Shown here: positions 20,952 to 32,735 of the stretch, piece after piece
Position numbering within the stretch: the stretch's first letter is position 1
Layout: every line of letters begins with the position of its first letter
From: Piper betle
Lineage: Eukaryota; Streptophyta; Magnoliopsida; Piperales; Piperaceae
Reading direction: 5' to 3'
Length of the DNA: 64,000 nucleotides
NCBI GenBank assembly: GCA_033002965.1
Contig: JAURVB010001786.1
Span: forward strand, 62,001 to 126,000
Program-made: the position numbers and the translations under genes
The notes under the pieces: generated by a model
The model's database searches: none
Told to the model about the DNA's origin: nothing
What the model saw: only the letters and a program-made list of their open reading frames with translations

Positions 20952-22502
20952 GTACCTCTTCCTCCCCTCTTTTTATTTAGGCGTCTTTCTCTTCGTCTCC
21001 CTTGCTACCCGCCGGTTGTGGCCGGGGATCCCCGCCGACGCCGGCCGATCCTTCTATGTTAGCATTGGCCTGGCCGTGGAATTGGTATTTTACCGGAAAG
21101 TTCTTTTCTTTTTCGTTTTATCGACGAGGGATGGAAGAATTTTGGTCTGTGATGTTGTGTTGTCGGCGGGCGTCGCTGTTCTGTGCCCTTTGTTGACCTA
21201 TGACGTCACTGGAGTTCTTCTGTTGGGTGAAATCTGTGTATTAGTAATTAGGGTTGCAAACTGCGATGGTGGATTGTTTGATCTACGATGGTTTTGGTAT
21301 AATTTTGGAATAAGGGCTTTCTTAGTTTGTATTGAAATTTTGAAGTGCTTATGATTTGTCATCGATGCAGCTTGTTGCTATGTCACCTGATTTTTTCTTT
21401 CTGCATGATGTTTTGGTGGTCGGATTTTTAACTTTTTATAGGTGTCATATTTTAGTTTTAGTCTTTGATCCCTTGCCTTGTTATGGTTTTGTTCAGTCTG
21501 CAAAGTTGCAGCTGCAGTAAGATTCTTGTGCTAAGTGATAACATGGTCGCAAATCTGATTTCTTTAATATCTATAAAATGTTGTGCTTTCCATTTGGAAG
21601 ATAATCAATGGCTTGCAAAGTTATTGAATAATTATGATGATGATAATAACATGTAAATTACTTTTCTATGATGTTATTTGTTGTTTTGATGCTTAGGTTG
21701 AAGCAAAATTTGGATGGAAGCATTTTTTGTTATACATGTTTGATGCACCGCAATTGGTTATCTCTTACATAATAGACCATTGTTACAGAACAGTGCTATT
21801 TATTTTTCCTTTTTAAATTTGCAATAAAATTCTTTGTTTTCTCACTCATCCACTCTTTAGGCGTTTAGTTTTTTCTTTTCCATCTTTAAATACTCCCATG
21901 ATTATCACTGTGTCCTTCTTTCTCACTTTCGCTAACTGGTGAATTCCTTTTACTGCATTCTTTATTTATGTTTAGCTTATTAAGGACTCAATAGGCCCCA
22001 ACTCTTTGACGAGCTTCTCTTTTAATTTCCTCTTTGACGTTTTGTACTTTTCAAATATTATGCTACTCACTTTTTTTGCTCAATTTATTATGCTCTTTTT
22101 TTACTATTAAATTCTGTTTCCGTATTTCTTTTCCATGTATACTTTCTTTTGAATATCTACCAACATCCATTTTCCCTTTGTTGTCGTACATTCTTTCTGT
22201 AATCTTTCTGACTTGGATTTTGTCAAGTTGTTCATTTAAGCCATTGAGTGTTTGTTTTTCTCAATTAATTTTATTGCATGCTAGCGTACGCATCGGGTGG
22301 AATTGGAGTTTTAGACTTTTCTTTTTTCTCAATTATTTTCTTCACCTCTACCTTCTGTGATTTGTTGATTTTTTTCCTTTGTTTCGGCGCTTAATTTTTT
22401 ATGGTGATTATAACCATGTTAGATGGATGCCAATGAAAGCCTACTAATTGCTAGGGCTCTTTCTTTATTTGTTATTTACTGATCTTTTTGGTTAATGTTC
22501 AG
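20952..22502 (+). other. 5'-UTR intron of the RPN6 gene
   Basis: A GC-rich leader (about 20,832–20,951) ends at GGACG|GTACCT. The T-rich sequence that follows ends TTAATGTTCAG at 22,502, 24 bp before the RPN6 start codon. The T-rich composition and the absence of coding potential fit a 1.55-kb leader intron. This is inferred from splice signals only. Confidence 0.6.
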
Positions 22503-22526
22503 GATTTAATTGTAAAAGCTGAATTG

Positions 22527-23795
22527 ATGGCCTCTTCTTTTCTTCCTGCAAACACCGAGTCACTTGCTCAAGCCAAGGAAGCTAAAAGCTCGACAGAAGC
22601 AATTTCTATCCTATATTATATACTTGCAGACCCTTCAACATCTTCTGAAGTTTTACGCACAAAGGAATCTGCAATTGCAGCTCTGTCAGAATTGTTACGT
22701 CAAGAAAATAAAGCTGAGGAATTGAGAAGCCTTTTGACACAACTTAGACCATTCTTTTCATTAATTCCTAAAGCCAAAACTGCAAAAATAGTTCGAGGCA
22801 TAATTGATGAGGTGGCTAAAATTCCCGATACTTCTGACCTTCAGATATCTCTCTGCAAGGAAATGGTACAGTGGACTCGTGCAGAGAAACGTACCTTTCT
22901 AAGACAGCGTGTTGAGGCAAGATTGGCATCTCTTTTGATGGAGAACAAGGAATTCTCAGAGGCGTTAGCTCTTATATCAAACTTAGTCAAGGAGGTTCGA
23001 AGATTAGATGATAAGCTTCTATTGGTGGACATCAATCTGCTTGAGAGTAAGCTCCACTTTTCTTTGAGAAATCTGCCAAAGGCTAAGTCAGCCCTTACTG
23101 CAGCCAGAACTGCTGCAAATGCTATATATGTTCCTCCTGCTCAGCAGGGTACAATTGATTTGCAGAGTGGGATTCTTCATGCTGAAGAGAAAGACTATAA
23201 AACTGCTTACAGCTATTTCTACGAAGCATTTGAAGCTTTTAATGCACTGGATGATCCACGGGCAGTATTTAGTCTCAAGTACATGCTCCTGTGCAAAATA
23301 ATGGTCAATCAGGCAGATGATGTTGCAGGAATCATCTCTTCAAAAGCTGGTTTACGCTATGTAGGACCTGATTTAGATGCAATGAAGGCGGTTGCTGACG
23401 CTCACTCCAGGCGGTCTCTAAATCTATTCGAAACTGCTCGACAAAACTACAAAGTCCAACTGGAGGAAGACCCAATTGTTCACAGACATCTGTCCTCTCT
23501 TTATGACACCCTGTTGGACCAGAATCTATGTCGATTGATTGAGCCATACTCAAGAGTTGAGATATCACATATTGCAGAACTGATTGAGCTGCCAGTTTAC
23601 CATGTCGAGAAGAAGCTTTCGCAGATGATTTTGGACAAGAAGTTTGCGGGCACACTGGATCAGGGAGCCGGTTGTCTGGTTATTTTCAATGATCCGAAAA
23701 CAGACGCTATATACCCTTCAGCGCTAGAAACCATATCTAACATGGGTAAGGTCGTCGACAGTCTGTATGTGAGGTCTGCGCGGATCATGTCTTGA
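22527..23795 (+). CDS. RPN6: 26S proteasome non-ATPase regulatory subunit RPN6 (PSMD11)
   Basis: The product is 422 residues, close to the roughly 420 usual for plant RPN6. It is a lid subunit of the 19S regulatory particle that clamps the lid and the ATPase ring to the 20S core, so it acts in ubiquitin-dependent proteolysis in cytosol and nucleus. Helical repeats fill the N-terminal two thirds, including strongly conserved AKTAKIVRGIID, WTRAEKRTFLRQRVEARL and PPAQQGTIDLQSGILHAEE. The PCI/winged-helix region follows (about residues 320–400: EISHIAELIELPVYHVEKKL, FAGTLDQGAG). The tail is TISNMGKVVDSLYVRSARI. I chose the ATG at 22,527 (MASSFLPANTES), which matches the family start; the upstream in-frame ATG at 22,488 lies in the intron. 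The CDS is a single exon. Confusion with COP9 subunits was considered and dismissed on these motifs. Confidence 0.96.
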   Translation: MASSFLPANTESLAQAKEAKSSTEAISILYYILADPSTSSEVLRTKESAIAALSELLRQENKAEELRSLLTQLRPFFSLIPKAKTAKIVRGIIDEVAKIPDTSDLQISLCKEMVQWTRAEKRTFLRQRVEARLASLLMENKEFSEALALISNLVKEVRRLDDKLLLVDINLLESKLHFSLRNLPKAKSALTAARTAANAIYVPPAQQGTIDLQSGILHAEEKDYKTAYSYFYEAFEAFNALDDPRAVFSLKYMLLCKIMVNQADDVAGIISSKAGLRYVGPDLDAMKAVADAHSRRSLNLFETARQNYKVQLEEDPIVHRHLSSLYDTLLDQNLCRLIEPYSRVEISHIAELIELPVYHVEKKLSQMILDKKFAGTLDQGAGCLVIFNDPKTDAIYPSALETISNMGKVVDSLYVRSARIMS

Positions 23796-24856
23796 GGCAT
23801 TTGCTTGGTCACTGAGGAATTGTTCTTGCTTGACGAGCTTAGAAGATGTCACCTATTTATTTGTAGGAGTTTGATCAGCAGGGATAAGGAAAAGCTTGTT
23901 CCATTACAATCTCTAAAGCAGGAGTGGCTATAATTTTTCTTTGTCAAGAAATTGCTTTCGCAATTATGAAGAGAACAAAATGGCTGCAAGAGAACTCAGT
24001 GTCTAGCCGCTGCTGGAATGGTGTTGCTATTATTGACCTGCTTGTTTGATTGGCAAGCTTTACATTATTTATATCTGCTACAAGGTACTTTCAACCTGCG
24101 TTTTATCATCTCTATATGATCACGAAAATTTGCTGTTAACTTAGGAGTAATTTTCTGGGTAGAGGTAGGCGATGGTATCAAGAGTTTTTCACTATGAAAC
24201 ACCAGCATGTACAATCTGTGAAGCCCCTTCCTTGAGATAATGATTAGAAAACCTTAAGCCGTTCAATAATACACACGTATGTATGTCCAATCGTAAATGA
24301 TGATTGTAAATACCCCTGAAACCCAATCTAACTGGAGTGCTTGCAGCAATGATTGGTTACGTGACACATCACGAAATTAAAATATGATAAGGCGAAATTT
24401 GGTTATCACGAAACATGATGATTTGGTTGATAAAAATGCGATAAGCAGAACCTTAATTATTGATTAGTATAAGTTGAAGTATTATCCAGTTTTGTTGGTT
24501 AGGAGAGACAGCGGACGTGAGAAACAGACAAATGGTTGAGCAAGCAAATAGGAATTTCTCCCAAACAACGCCGTCCAGGTGGTTGAGTACACCGTTCCAT
24601 CCCCTCCCATGCAACCTTCCTCTTTGCCCATCAATCCAATCTCCCACCTATTCACATCCATGGAAGCAAACACACATGCACGCCACTTTCTTCTCATTTC
24701 TCCACTACCAGCTTACCCTCTTCCTTGCTTTGCATGAGGACATGCTTGATCATCAATATTGCAATATATACATAACGGCTCACTTTCTCTGCATGCATTT
24801 TGCATGCTAGTGCATGGTTGCATGTTATATAGAGAAAGTACCTAAAGCTTGCCGCC
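23796..24856. other. RPN6 3' flank and syntaxin upstream region
   Basis: I see no gene. Positions 24,785–24,830 upstream of the syntaxin are rich in GCATGC/CATGCA motifs (RY-like), and a TATATAG lies at about 24,826. Small ORFs on both strands near 24,450–24,700 resemble nothing I know. Confidence 0.55.
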
Positions 24857-25789
24857 ATGAACGACCTCTTCTCTGCCGGCTCTTTCAAGAGGTATACCGA
24901 CCTCAACGACCAGGTCCGGATGGACGACGTAGAGATGGTGGGAATGGCCGAGGAGGAGGGAGGAGGAGACCTCGACAAATTCTTTCATGAAGTAGAGAAG
25001 GTGAAGGAGGACGCCGCCGCGGTGGAGCGGCTACTCCGGCGGCTGCAGGAGGCGAACGAGGAGAGCAAGACAGCGCACAACTCCCGGACGGTAAAGGCGC
25101 TCCGGTCCCGGATGGACGCCGACATCGAGCAGGTGCTAAGGCTGTCCAAGCTCATCAAAACGAAGCTGCAAGCGCTCGACCAGTCCAATGCCGCCCATCG
25201 CAAGCTCCCAGGCTGCGGCCCCGGCTCCTCGGCCGACCGCACCAGGACCTCCGTCGTCGTCGGCATCGGGAGGAAGCTCAAGGACATCACGGACGAGTTC
25301 CAATCGTTGCGGGGGAAGATATCGGCCGAGTACAAGGAGACGGTGGAGAGGAGGTACTTCACCATCACAGGAGAGAAAGCCGACGAGCAGACCATCGAGC
25401 ACCTCATCACCTCCGGCGAGAGCGAGACGTTCGTTCAGAAAGCGATCCGGGAACAGGGTCGGGGGCAGGTGCTGGATACCATATCGGAGATACAAGAGCG
25501 GCATGACGCGGTGAAGGAGATGGAGAAGAATCTGCTGGACTTGCACCAGGTGTTTCTGGACATGGCGGCGTTGGTGGAGACGCAGGGGCAGCAGTTGAAT
25601 GACATCGAGAGCAATGTGGCGCATGCCAACTCTTTTGTCCGGCGAGGGACGGACCAGCTGCAGACGGCGAGGGAGTATCAGAAGAGCTCCAGGAAATGGA
25701 CCTGCATTGGCATTGGCATTGGCCTTGTAATTGTTTGCTTGATTCTAGTCCCCATTGCACCTTCTCTTCTAAAAAATACTATGAGCTAA
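24857..25789 (+). CDS. SYP1-type plasma-membrane syntaxin (Qa-SNARE, SYP12 group)
   Basis: The 310-residue product has the size and layout of plant SYP1 syntaxins, which drive fusion of secretory vesicles with the plasma membrane or cell plate. It starts [16 protein letters not shown], the wording of SYP12-group proteins. The Habc bundle covers about residues 36–165 and includes the family signature [14 protein letters not shown] (121–134), followed by the linker [15 protein letters not shown]. The SNARE motif spans about 208–270 with the zero-layer Gln at 243 ([11 protein letters not shown]). A membrane anchor lies at about 281–305 with a very short tail. The gene is intronless and GC-rich. 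I cannot tell SYP121, SYP124 or another member apart, so I give no symbol. Confidence 0.94.
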   Translation: MNDLFSAGSFKRYTDLNDQVRMDDVEMVGMAEEEGGGDLDKFFHEVEKVKEDAAAVERLLRRLQEANEESKTAHNSRTVKALRSRMDADIEQVLRLSKLIKTKLQALDQSNAAHRKLPGCGPGSSADRTRTSVVVGIGRKLKDITDEFQSLRGKISAEYKETVERRYFTITGEKADEQTIEHLITSGESETFVQKAIREQGRGQVLDTISEIQERHDAVKEMEKNLLDLHQVFLDMAALVETQGQQLNDIESNVAHANSFVRRGTDQLQTAREYQKSSRKWTCIGIGIGLVIVCLILVPIAPSLLKNTMS

Positions 25790-27900
25790 GAAAAGATGTT
25801 TGAGAGAGGTAGGCATGCATGATGAATACTTGATCAATATTGCAGCTTCTTTAATTAGCTGATTCATTGATTGATTGATGTGTATTCTTCTTCTTCTTAG
25901 GTGTGTTTCTGTGGCATATCAATTAGAGCTTTTTCAATTATTGTTGCCAATAAATAGTTGTTTTTAACAGCCAATTTGATTTCCAGGTGCAGCCGATAGT
26001 ATTAATGGCGGTAAAAACGGTTGATTGGTCGATTCACTAGTTTGCTTGCAACTGGGTGGTAGTTAATCTATTGTTAATGTTGAAAATGATAAGAGGCGCC
26101 AAATTTAGCAGGACAAAGAACTTAATTGATGATCATTCTTATTCACAAAGAGTGTCAATATGCTTAATATAAAAAAGATCATTTAACAAAAATGACCTTA
26201 CCAAATGCCAATCCCATTTCCTAGTTGTAGCATGATTTCTTACAAAGCAATTTTCTTACCTACCAAGGTGAAAATGTTGTAAAATAGTGATTGATTGTTC
26301 TCCCATGGTTTCCAGTGTTGCGTACTTCCTATTACATTCCCATTACAAGACTAGACAATATGAAGAGGGTGGATGGAGAGCCGTCAAGGTCGATGCGCTG
26401 GAACTTCATTCTTGAATTACTGTAGTTCTGAAACAGGAAGAAACTTTGGAAAAGAAAGGAGAAAGGGAGTGTTGGGGACCTAATCAGAAAGAATAGTCGT
26501 TGTTTTTAAGTTACTTGGGCAATAATTATTTATCGCGTGATGACAATTTGGAAACTACAATACACACTCAAAATTTATATGTTCCTCCACACATCATATA
26601 CATTGTGCATGATTGGTGATCAACATGATATGTATTGCTTTGGAAAAAAATGTTTTTGTATGTTATAAATCCAACGCCTTGCAATGGCCAACTAAAAATA
26701 CCCAACGTCAAAATGTTGTTGTATTTGTTGAAACTATGATGAGCAGCTTGACCAACTCAGAGAGTTGGTTTGTTTTCTGTCCATAATGTTTATCTGTTTC
26801 TTAATGCCCAGCAATGGATAGAAAGGAGAGTAATGGCTTTGACGTTTTTGCAGCTAAGCTCAACCTCCGTAAATATATGAGGAACAGAAACATCGTCAAG
26901 TGAGGTACTCTTTTCTCTTGTATCACATTCGTCAGCACCATCACACCTTCTATTTGTCAGATTTGGGGATAGTGAAAACTCACTCAAAGAAACATTTACT
27001 TTCCTCCACCAACTGATCTGTATGAATATTTAATTCAATTGCAAGCACTCATCATCTATTTAAAGAAACATTTACTTTCTTCCACCAACTGATCTGATGA
27101 ATATTTAATTCAATTGCTGGTTCCAGCCAACCACCACAAAATCCACTTCACTCTTGCTCTCCACCTCTGTTTCATAGTTTAATCAGCGGCAAATATACAT
27201 GGCCATTGAGAATGGGAAGGGGGATCATGAAGCGGAGCAAGTGAAGTGGTGAGCAAAACAAAGGTTTACCCAAGTAAGAGGGAGGTGAAAGGAGAGTGCC
27301 CATTGGTCATATTTGATCTTCCCCCTACGTGACTTTCTACTATAATCAGGTGGTCTTGCTCTACAAGGGTGGTGCCTTTGGGTGGTGCCTTTGAGGAAAG
27401 GGTGACTAAGCTCAAGGAGGGGCTTGGCTTGGTCTTGTGCACTTTTATCCGTTCAATTTTGGATATATATATATAATTATATCATATGTTATTATTAAAG
27501 GTTATATTTAAATTAAATTAATTTATTAAAATTAAAATTAATGAGTCATTAATATTTAAAATAAATATATTTAAATATGTATAGATAAAATTTTCATAAT
27601 TTCTAATTTATAATAGGTTAAATTATAGTTATGAAAAATAAAGATAAATACGGTTACGATCCCCAAATTCGCCTTATAATTTTTTCTTTTTGATATCTCA
27701 TTATCTAGAAACTCTAATTTTAGAGAACCAGCGCTGAATTTAAAGATTAAAGTTTACATAAGTCAAGAATCGTTTTATTTTTATGGATTCAGATATATTT
27801 TCTTTATCAAATTTTATTGTCTCAATAATTTAATCTGAAAAAAGTTTTATTAATATAATTTGGTTAAGTTAAAATTTATATAACACTGTCCATTATCATG
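25790..27900. other. Intergenic region
   Basis: I see no gene. A unit of about 75 bp (AAGAAACATTTACTTTC to TTTAATTCAATTGC) is tandemly duplicated at 26,985–27,117. Positions 27,440–27,890 are very AT-rich. Confidence 0.6.
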
Positions 27901-27904
27901 CAGG

Positions 27905-28345
27905 CCAGGGAGGGATGAAGAGTTGGTGCTCCTGGTGGAGAACTGTGGCGCGGACAATACCAGCGTGGGGTGATCGAGGCGGTGGCTATCGCGTCGGTGT
28001 CGACGAGCTGCTGGGCAAGAACGCTGCTCGCCAACCCGCCAGAGTTGGGGGCGGGGCTTGTGCAGAATGCTAGTGATTCACACTTCGAAAAGGCGATCAC
28101 TGGCCGTTTTGAGGAGTCGGAGGCATCACCTAAGCTTTTCCAGTACAAGGACACCGGAAATAATTGTGCGGCCGTGGGGACCTCGCAGAAGGTTTCGAGT
28201 GTACGAGGTGGACTTTGGGTTTGAGCCACCGGAGAGGGTGAGGAGTGCGATCAATAATAAGTTTGATGAGAGGATGGTAGCAAGCGTAGACGTGGAGATT
28301 AGTTTGGATCCGAAGGTTTTGGAGGTTTTAGGATATGGACACCGA
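27905..28345 (+). pseudogene. Probable BAHD acyltransferase C-terminal remnant
   Basis: At about 28,190–28,330 one frame reads RFRVYEVDFGFEPPERV and VDVEISLDPKVLEVLG. The DFGF-x-P motif with a preceding FRVYEVD resembles the DFGWG block near the C terminus of BAHD acyltransferases, which acylate anthocyanins, phenolics and other metabolites. The upstream sequence is coding-like but is spread over several frames with stops, and the catalytic HxxxD region is absent. The longest ORF here is 158 codons and runs on into AT-rich, ATATAT-containing sequence. I consider it a degenerate fragment. Confidence 0.45.
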
Positions 28346-28920
28346 GTTGATGATGACTTGTTTGGATGTACCAGGTGTAGGTGTGATTGTTTGTATACAT
28401 ATATAATGGTAGCGAGGTGTACTTCGTGTTGGGGTAACTATACATATATAATAGCGAGCTATACATACATATATTCGCATATGTATTCATTTATACTTGT
28501 ATATCAAACAAAAAGATTTTGCCGGAAAGTATGACTCATTTAATGAAATGTTGACGTGATGGCATAGAAAAAAGTAGACAATGAAAACTTTGAAATAAAA
28601 TATAGATGACATGATAACCATGAAATTCATATTCACGGTCAGAATAATAATCTTCAACTTCAATCTGTTTTTTATGATCGCATGCAATAATAAGAGCATC
28701 AAAATGCAACTGTGCAAGAGTGATTGCATGCAGCACATTAGCTTCGTGCATATATAGCCACGGCTCGATGCATGAATATAGAAAAGGTACGTAGACGATC
28801 GAACAGAGACGATCAAAACCCCGAGAGATATGTGAGGGCCTTCACGTGAATCTCTTTACATCCACCCCAACCCTACCCATCTTTCCATTCGCTTCAATCA
28901 TGCCCCCCTTCCGTCACACA

Positions 28921-29842
28921 GGCGGACCAATCAGGTCAAAACCCGATGTGCAGCGCCCAAATACACTTTAGTACTGGGCTAGCCTTCCCATTGGATCAGC
29001 ACAATAGGCCACTTCTTCACCTTGATCTCGATCAGCACACATAAGCCTCACAATAGCGCAACAGACTAGCAGGCATCTAATACAGTGTTTTACGTATCTA
29101 CTTCATTTGTTGCACATATTACCGCTCTCGGTGTCCATAACGCACAATCCAAGTGCAAGGCTACCTTAGCCACTCGAAGGTCTCACAGAACCTGCATCGC
29201 AAGGCAGTAGCATAGCATAGTAGTGTATATGTTCACTACCGGCCCGGTAATGCCCCCTATCATTATTGCCACGAACATCGGGCGCCTCTACAACACAACG
29301 AACCAACAAGCGTTACTTAGTTTTCCAACATCCATCTTGATCCAACATGGGCAAACTCCGCTTATCTCGATTAGCAAGCGAGTGTCCGTGAACTTGTTAG
29401 AACCTGGTGTGGTCTTCGCCCAACCAACATCCTAGCAGTGAACATAATAGACCTATCTTGCAGAGGCACCTGACATTCATGGCGGTAATGACAGGGGGCA
29501 TTACCAGGTTGGTTGTAAACAGATGCACTATTGTACTATGCTGGTGCCTTGCGATGCAGGTTCTATGGGACCTTCGAGTAACAGTGTTTGGCTAAGATAG
29601 CCTTGCACTTAGGTCGTACATTGTGGACACCGAGAGCGGTTAGATACGCAACAAATAAACTAGATACGTGAACCACTGTATTGGATGCCTGTTATTCCGA
29701 CTGCGTTATTGTTAGACTTATGTGTGCTGATCGAGATCGAGGTAAAGGAGCGGCCTATTATGCCGATCCAATGGGAAGGCTAGCCCAGTACCGGAGGGTA
29801 CTTGGGCGCCGCAAGTTGGGTTTCAACCAGATGGGTCCACCC
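28921..29842. mobile_element. Fold-back (long inverted repeat) element
   Basis: The left arm, about 28,921–29,293, is the diverged inverse of the right arm, about 29,457–29,842, around a loop of about 163 bp. The outer ends read GGCGGACCAATCAGGTC, and GGTGGACCCATCTGGTTG on the other strand. Internal blocks such as GGGCTAGCCTTCCCATTGGA and ACCGCTCTCGGTGTCCA match exactly between arms, while other positions mostly differ by C/T or G/A. No transposase ORF is present. The design fits a Mutator-like or fold-back element with long terminal inverted repeats, but I could not find a clean target duplication. Confidence 0.75.
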
Positions 29843-29879
29843 TCATGATACTTCTTACTATACTAACCATCCTTAATTC

Positions 29880-30465
29880 CCACCTCCTAAACACCACCTT
29901 TCATCACACATGGCATCCTCTAGCTGAAGTTGGAAGACGAGGCAACCAAGAAGGCCAAGCTGCGGGAGGAGAGCAGCCAGAGGATGCCATGTGTGAACAA
30001 CTCTGATATACTGAGGTTGGCGAGGAACGTGCTGAATCGGTAACCGCGCTTCTCTCGACAGAAGGGATGCCATTTACAGGTATTTCTTCAGAAACATAAG
30101 AGTGCAATGTCGAAGGGATAGGACGAAGGTCATGTGCTGTTCTATGGACAAGGGTTGAACTTGGAGCGGAGCCTCGGGCTGCCAGCGACATTGGCTGGGG
30201 AGAAGGTGGTGTGGTGCAAGCCCGGTAGCCAAGCTAATGCCTGTGCCAATCGGCGGAGGGAGGACATCCGATGACGGTTGGCACAGGGCAGACAGGGCAG
30301 ATAAGGGAAGGAAGGACGCATTCATGCGATATGAAAGACAAAGAAGGTTGAATAAGAAGATGGGTTCAAGGAACCAGCAACGATTGAGAAAAGACAATTA
30401 TAAAATGGACCCTTGGACGGAGCTTATAGAAGGGAAGTGCGTTGATTTTGATCTTTTTTACTGAA
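29880..30465 (+). other. Region with short unassigned ORFs and a 22-bp stem
   Basis: This region is moderately GC-rich and coding-like in patches (LEDEATKKAKLREESSQRM around 29,925–29,985; RYERQRRLNKKMGSRNQQRL around 30,330–30,385). I cannot join these into a gene or name a family. An inverted repeat of 22 bases (29,905–29,926 and 29,974–29,995, one mismatch) encloses 47 bases. Confidence 0.4.
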
Positions 30466-31187
30466 GCACTTATAATTTTATTATAGTTATCTTTTAGCAT
30501 GTGTCATGCTATCGTTCATACTACTTGAATCACTTTGGAGAAAAAATTTGTCAACAGAAATACAATAGCAATAGCATCAGACAGTATATAGGACACAATG
30601 CGTTTTACAACATTGGTTCAACTAATTAAAATTTTCTCCATAAATACCCATATCACTAGAATCCGGAATCTGACACCATCATAAACCTGTAATCATAAAA
30701 TGGATCCAATTCTCTCTCTCAAATAAAAAAACATCAAATTAATTTCTATTGTTAACAGGCTAAATAACAGGTTTCTGTAACAACCCAACACAAGGATGGG
30801 CAACATACATAACATATAGATACATAAAAAATCACACACAGAAAGCACATAAACAGATAAAGATTCGTAAACGATGTGCTTAACAGAGTCTCCATTCGCA
30901 AGATAATTCATACGCACAAGGTAAATGCAGAACATGCTTCACCATAAGTGTACATGATGTACAAGCACTCAAATCTGCAGGATCAACGATGATTTTACAT
31001 TTGGATAAAGATAGAATAAATGATTACAGATGCACGGCACGCCAAACATGTCCACGGAAGAAGCTGGTATACATGGGTCACTAGAATATGTACATCAAGT
31101 CCTAAGTTTTTCATCATCATCTCAACAAATTGCTGAATTACATTACCTTGCAGAATGCCACGACTATCATTCGGTGGCTTAATCATC
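30466..31187. other. 3' flank of the ATI-like gene
   Basis: I see no independent gene. This AT-rich sequence lies downstream of the minus-strand ATI-like gene and probably includes its 3' UTR. Confidence 0.5.
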
Positions 31188-32735
31188 TCACAGCTCCCTA
31201 GAAGCACCACCTTTCAGGACTGTAATGTGAGAGCCACCAACAAGCACATCCTTGAACCTTGAAACAGGTACTAGCACACGACCACTTCTCTGTCGTTGAA
31301 ATGACACCCAAAAAGCTGCCTTCTTAGTCCAAAAGTAGAAATCACAAGACTGTAGAATGAATTCCAAACTACTTTGGAGAACCTTACGTTACTAAATCAA
31401 AACGGGCTCTGGAATGAGAAAACTGAATGTGGTGGTAAGTAATAGCATCCACGAGTGTTGATTATAGTGTATTATTTTATGAAGATGAAACCTACAAGTA
31501 TGACAGCTCACTAGAAACGTAAGTGGAAGCTAAAGTCGAAACCCATTTTAACATCAAAAAGAATTTGACCAGATCAAGAAGATTATTAGTTTCAAAAGGT
31601 TGAAAATCTTTCTCAAACTGAACTCTGATACTATTTACATAATCAGAGGCGAATAAGTTGACTGTACATTCTTCTAAACATGTATGTATCTAGCAAATTC
31701 TTGGATGGTATATATCTAAAAGCATTACAATGATGTCACACACTCTACCCAGACACACTTTGAACACAATACATGATGTTTCACATGGAATGACGAACAT
31801 TAGCGGGCATCCGCAAATATAAACTTTAACAAAAATACTCCAAGGAACTTCAAGATGAAAATTTGACATACATAATAAGGAATCAAAGACAACATTTCAA
31901 TGAAATTTTCAATAATTTTGTTTAGCATGTATACCTGATCATTAACACCAAGCTGCATCTTGAGCTGCTGAACCTCCCATCTATTTTGTTGCCATTTCCG
32001 ACCAAGAATAACTAGACCCATGAGGGCAGCAGCAACAACAACAACAGACCAAATGCTGTTAGCCTCTTTAGCATGGGCATAGACAGATGTGATATGCTGC
32101 CTCCACCATGAATTTCCGCAATTCAATGACTTCTCTACGTGTTCATATTGCTCTCCATGATTTGGAGTCCTAGGGGAAAGTGAGGGGGAACAATTAGAAG
32201 TGTTTGACAGGCTACTACTATCCTCTGCTCCATGAACAGAATTATATTTGGCTGCACTATCAATGATTCCCTCTTCAACAACAAGGTTAAGCCCCATCAG
32301 ACTCATTTCTTCCTTTTCAGTTACGCCCACTTCCCTTTCAGCAAAAAACTGAAGTCCATGTAAATCGACAGATCCAGGAAGCTCTTCATCTTTCTTATTT
32401 TTATTATTATCCTTTTTAGGCCCCTTGTCTATTTCCAGAGACAAATTTGTTTTTCCATGGACAAAGTCCATGTGTTTTTCCTCACTTTTTTCTTTGCAAA
32501 TCTCACAAGGATGAATGCCAATCATAAGATTCTCTTGTTGATAAGGAAATACAAAGTGATCAGACATGAACATGGAGCTAGGAGGATCCTCCTCATTCTG
32601 ATTCTTGTCAGCATGCGCAGACTCAAACTCTGCTACATCTGGAGCAGCAGCATAGGCAGATGCTGTTAAAGAAACTACTTCCCAGTCATTTCCATGGGTG
32701 AAGTTTTCTTCTGCCTCTTTCTCATCATCTGCCAT
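31188..32735 (-). CDS. ATG8-interacting protein (ATI1/ATI2-like)
   Basis: Two coding exons on the minus strand, 32,735–31,935 (267 codons) and 31,289–31,188 (33 codons plus stop), are joined in phase 0 at CAG|GTATAC and GACAG|AGA. Together they give about 300 residues; I chose the ATG at 32,735 (MADDEKEAEENF). ATI proteins bind ATG8 and carry ER or plastid cargo toward autophagy and the vacuole. The N terminus has NDWEVVSLTAS, in which W18-x-x-V21 is a canonical ATG8-interacting motif. A long acidic, disordered middle follows. WWRQHITSVYAHAKEAN then precedes a single membrane segment (about 228–244) and WQQNRWEVQQLKMQLGVND. Exon 2 supplies the conserved tail VSRFKDVLVGG. An ORF reading through the intron to 31,800 is not the real end. 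Confidence 0.88.

Noticed and set aside
22488..23795. COP9 signalosome subunit (PCI-domain protein) reading for this gene
   Set aside because: The motifs AKTAKIVRGIID and SNMGKVVDSLYVRSA and the length match RPN6/PSMD11 rather than CSN4 or CSN2.
31800..31934. C-terminal extension of the ATI-like protein to 31,800
   Set aside because: It reads through a good donor (CAG|GTATAC), and the conserved tail is found in a second exon at 31,188–31,289.
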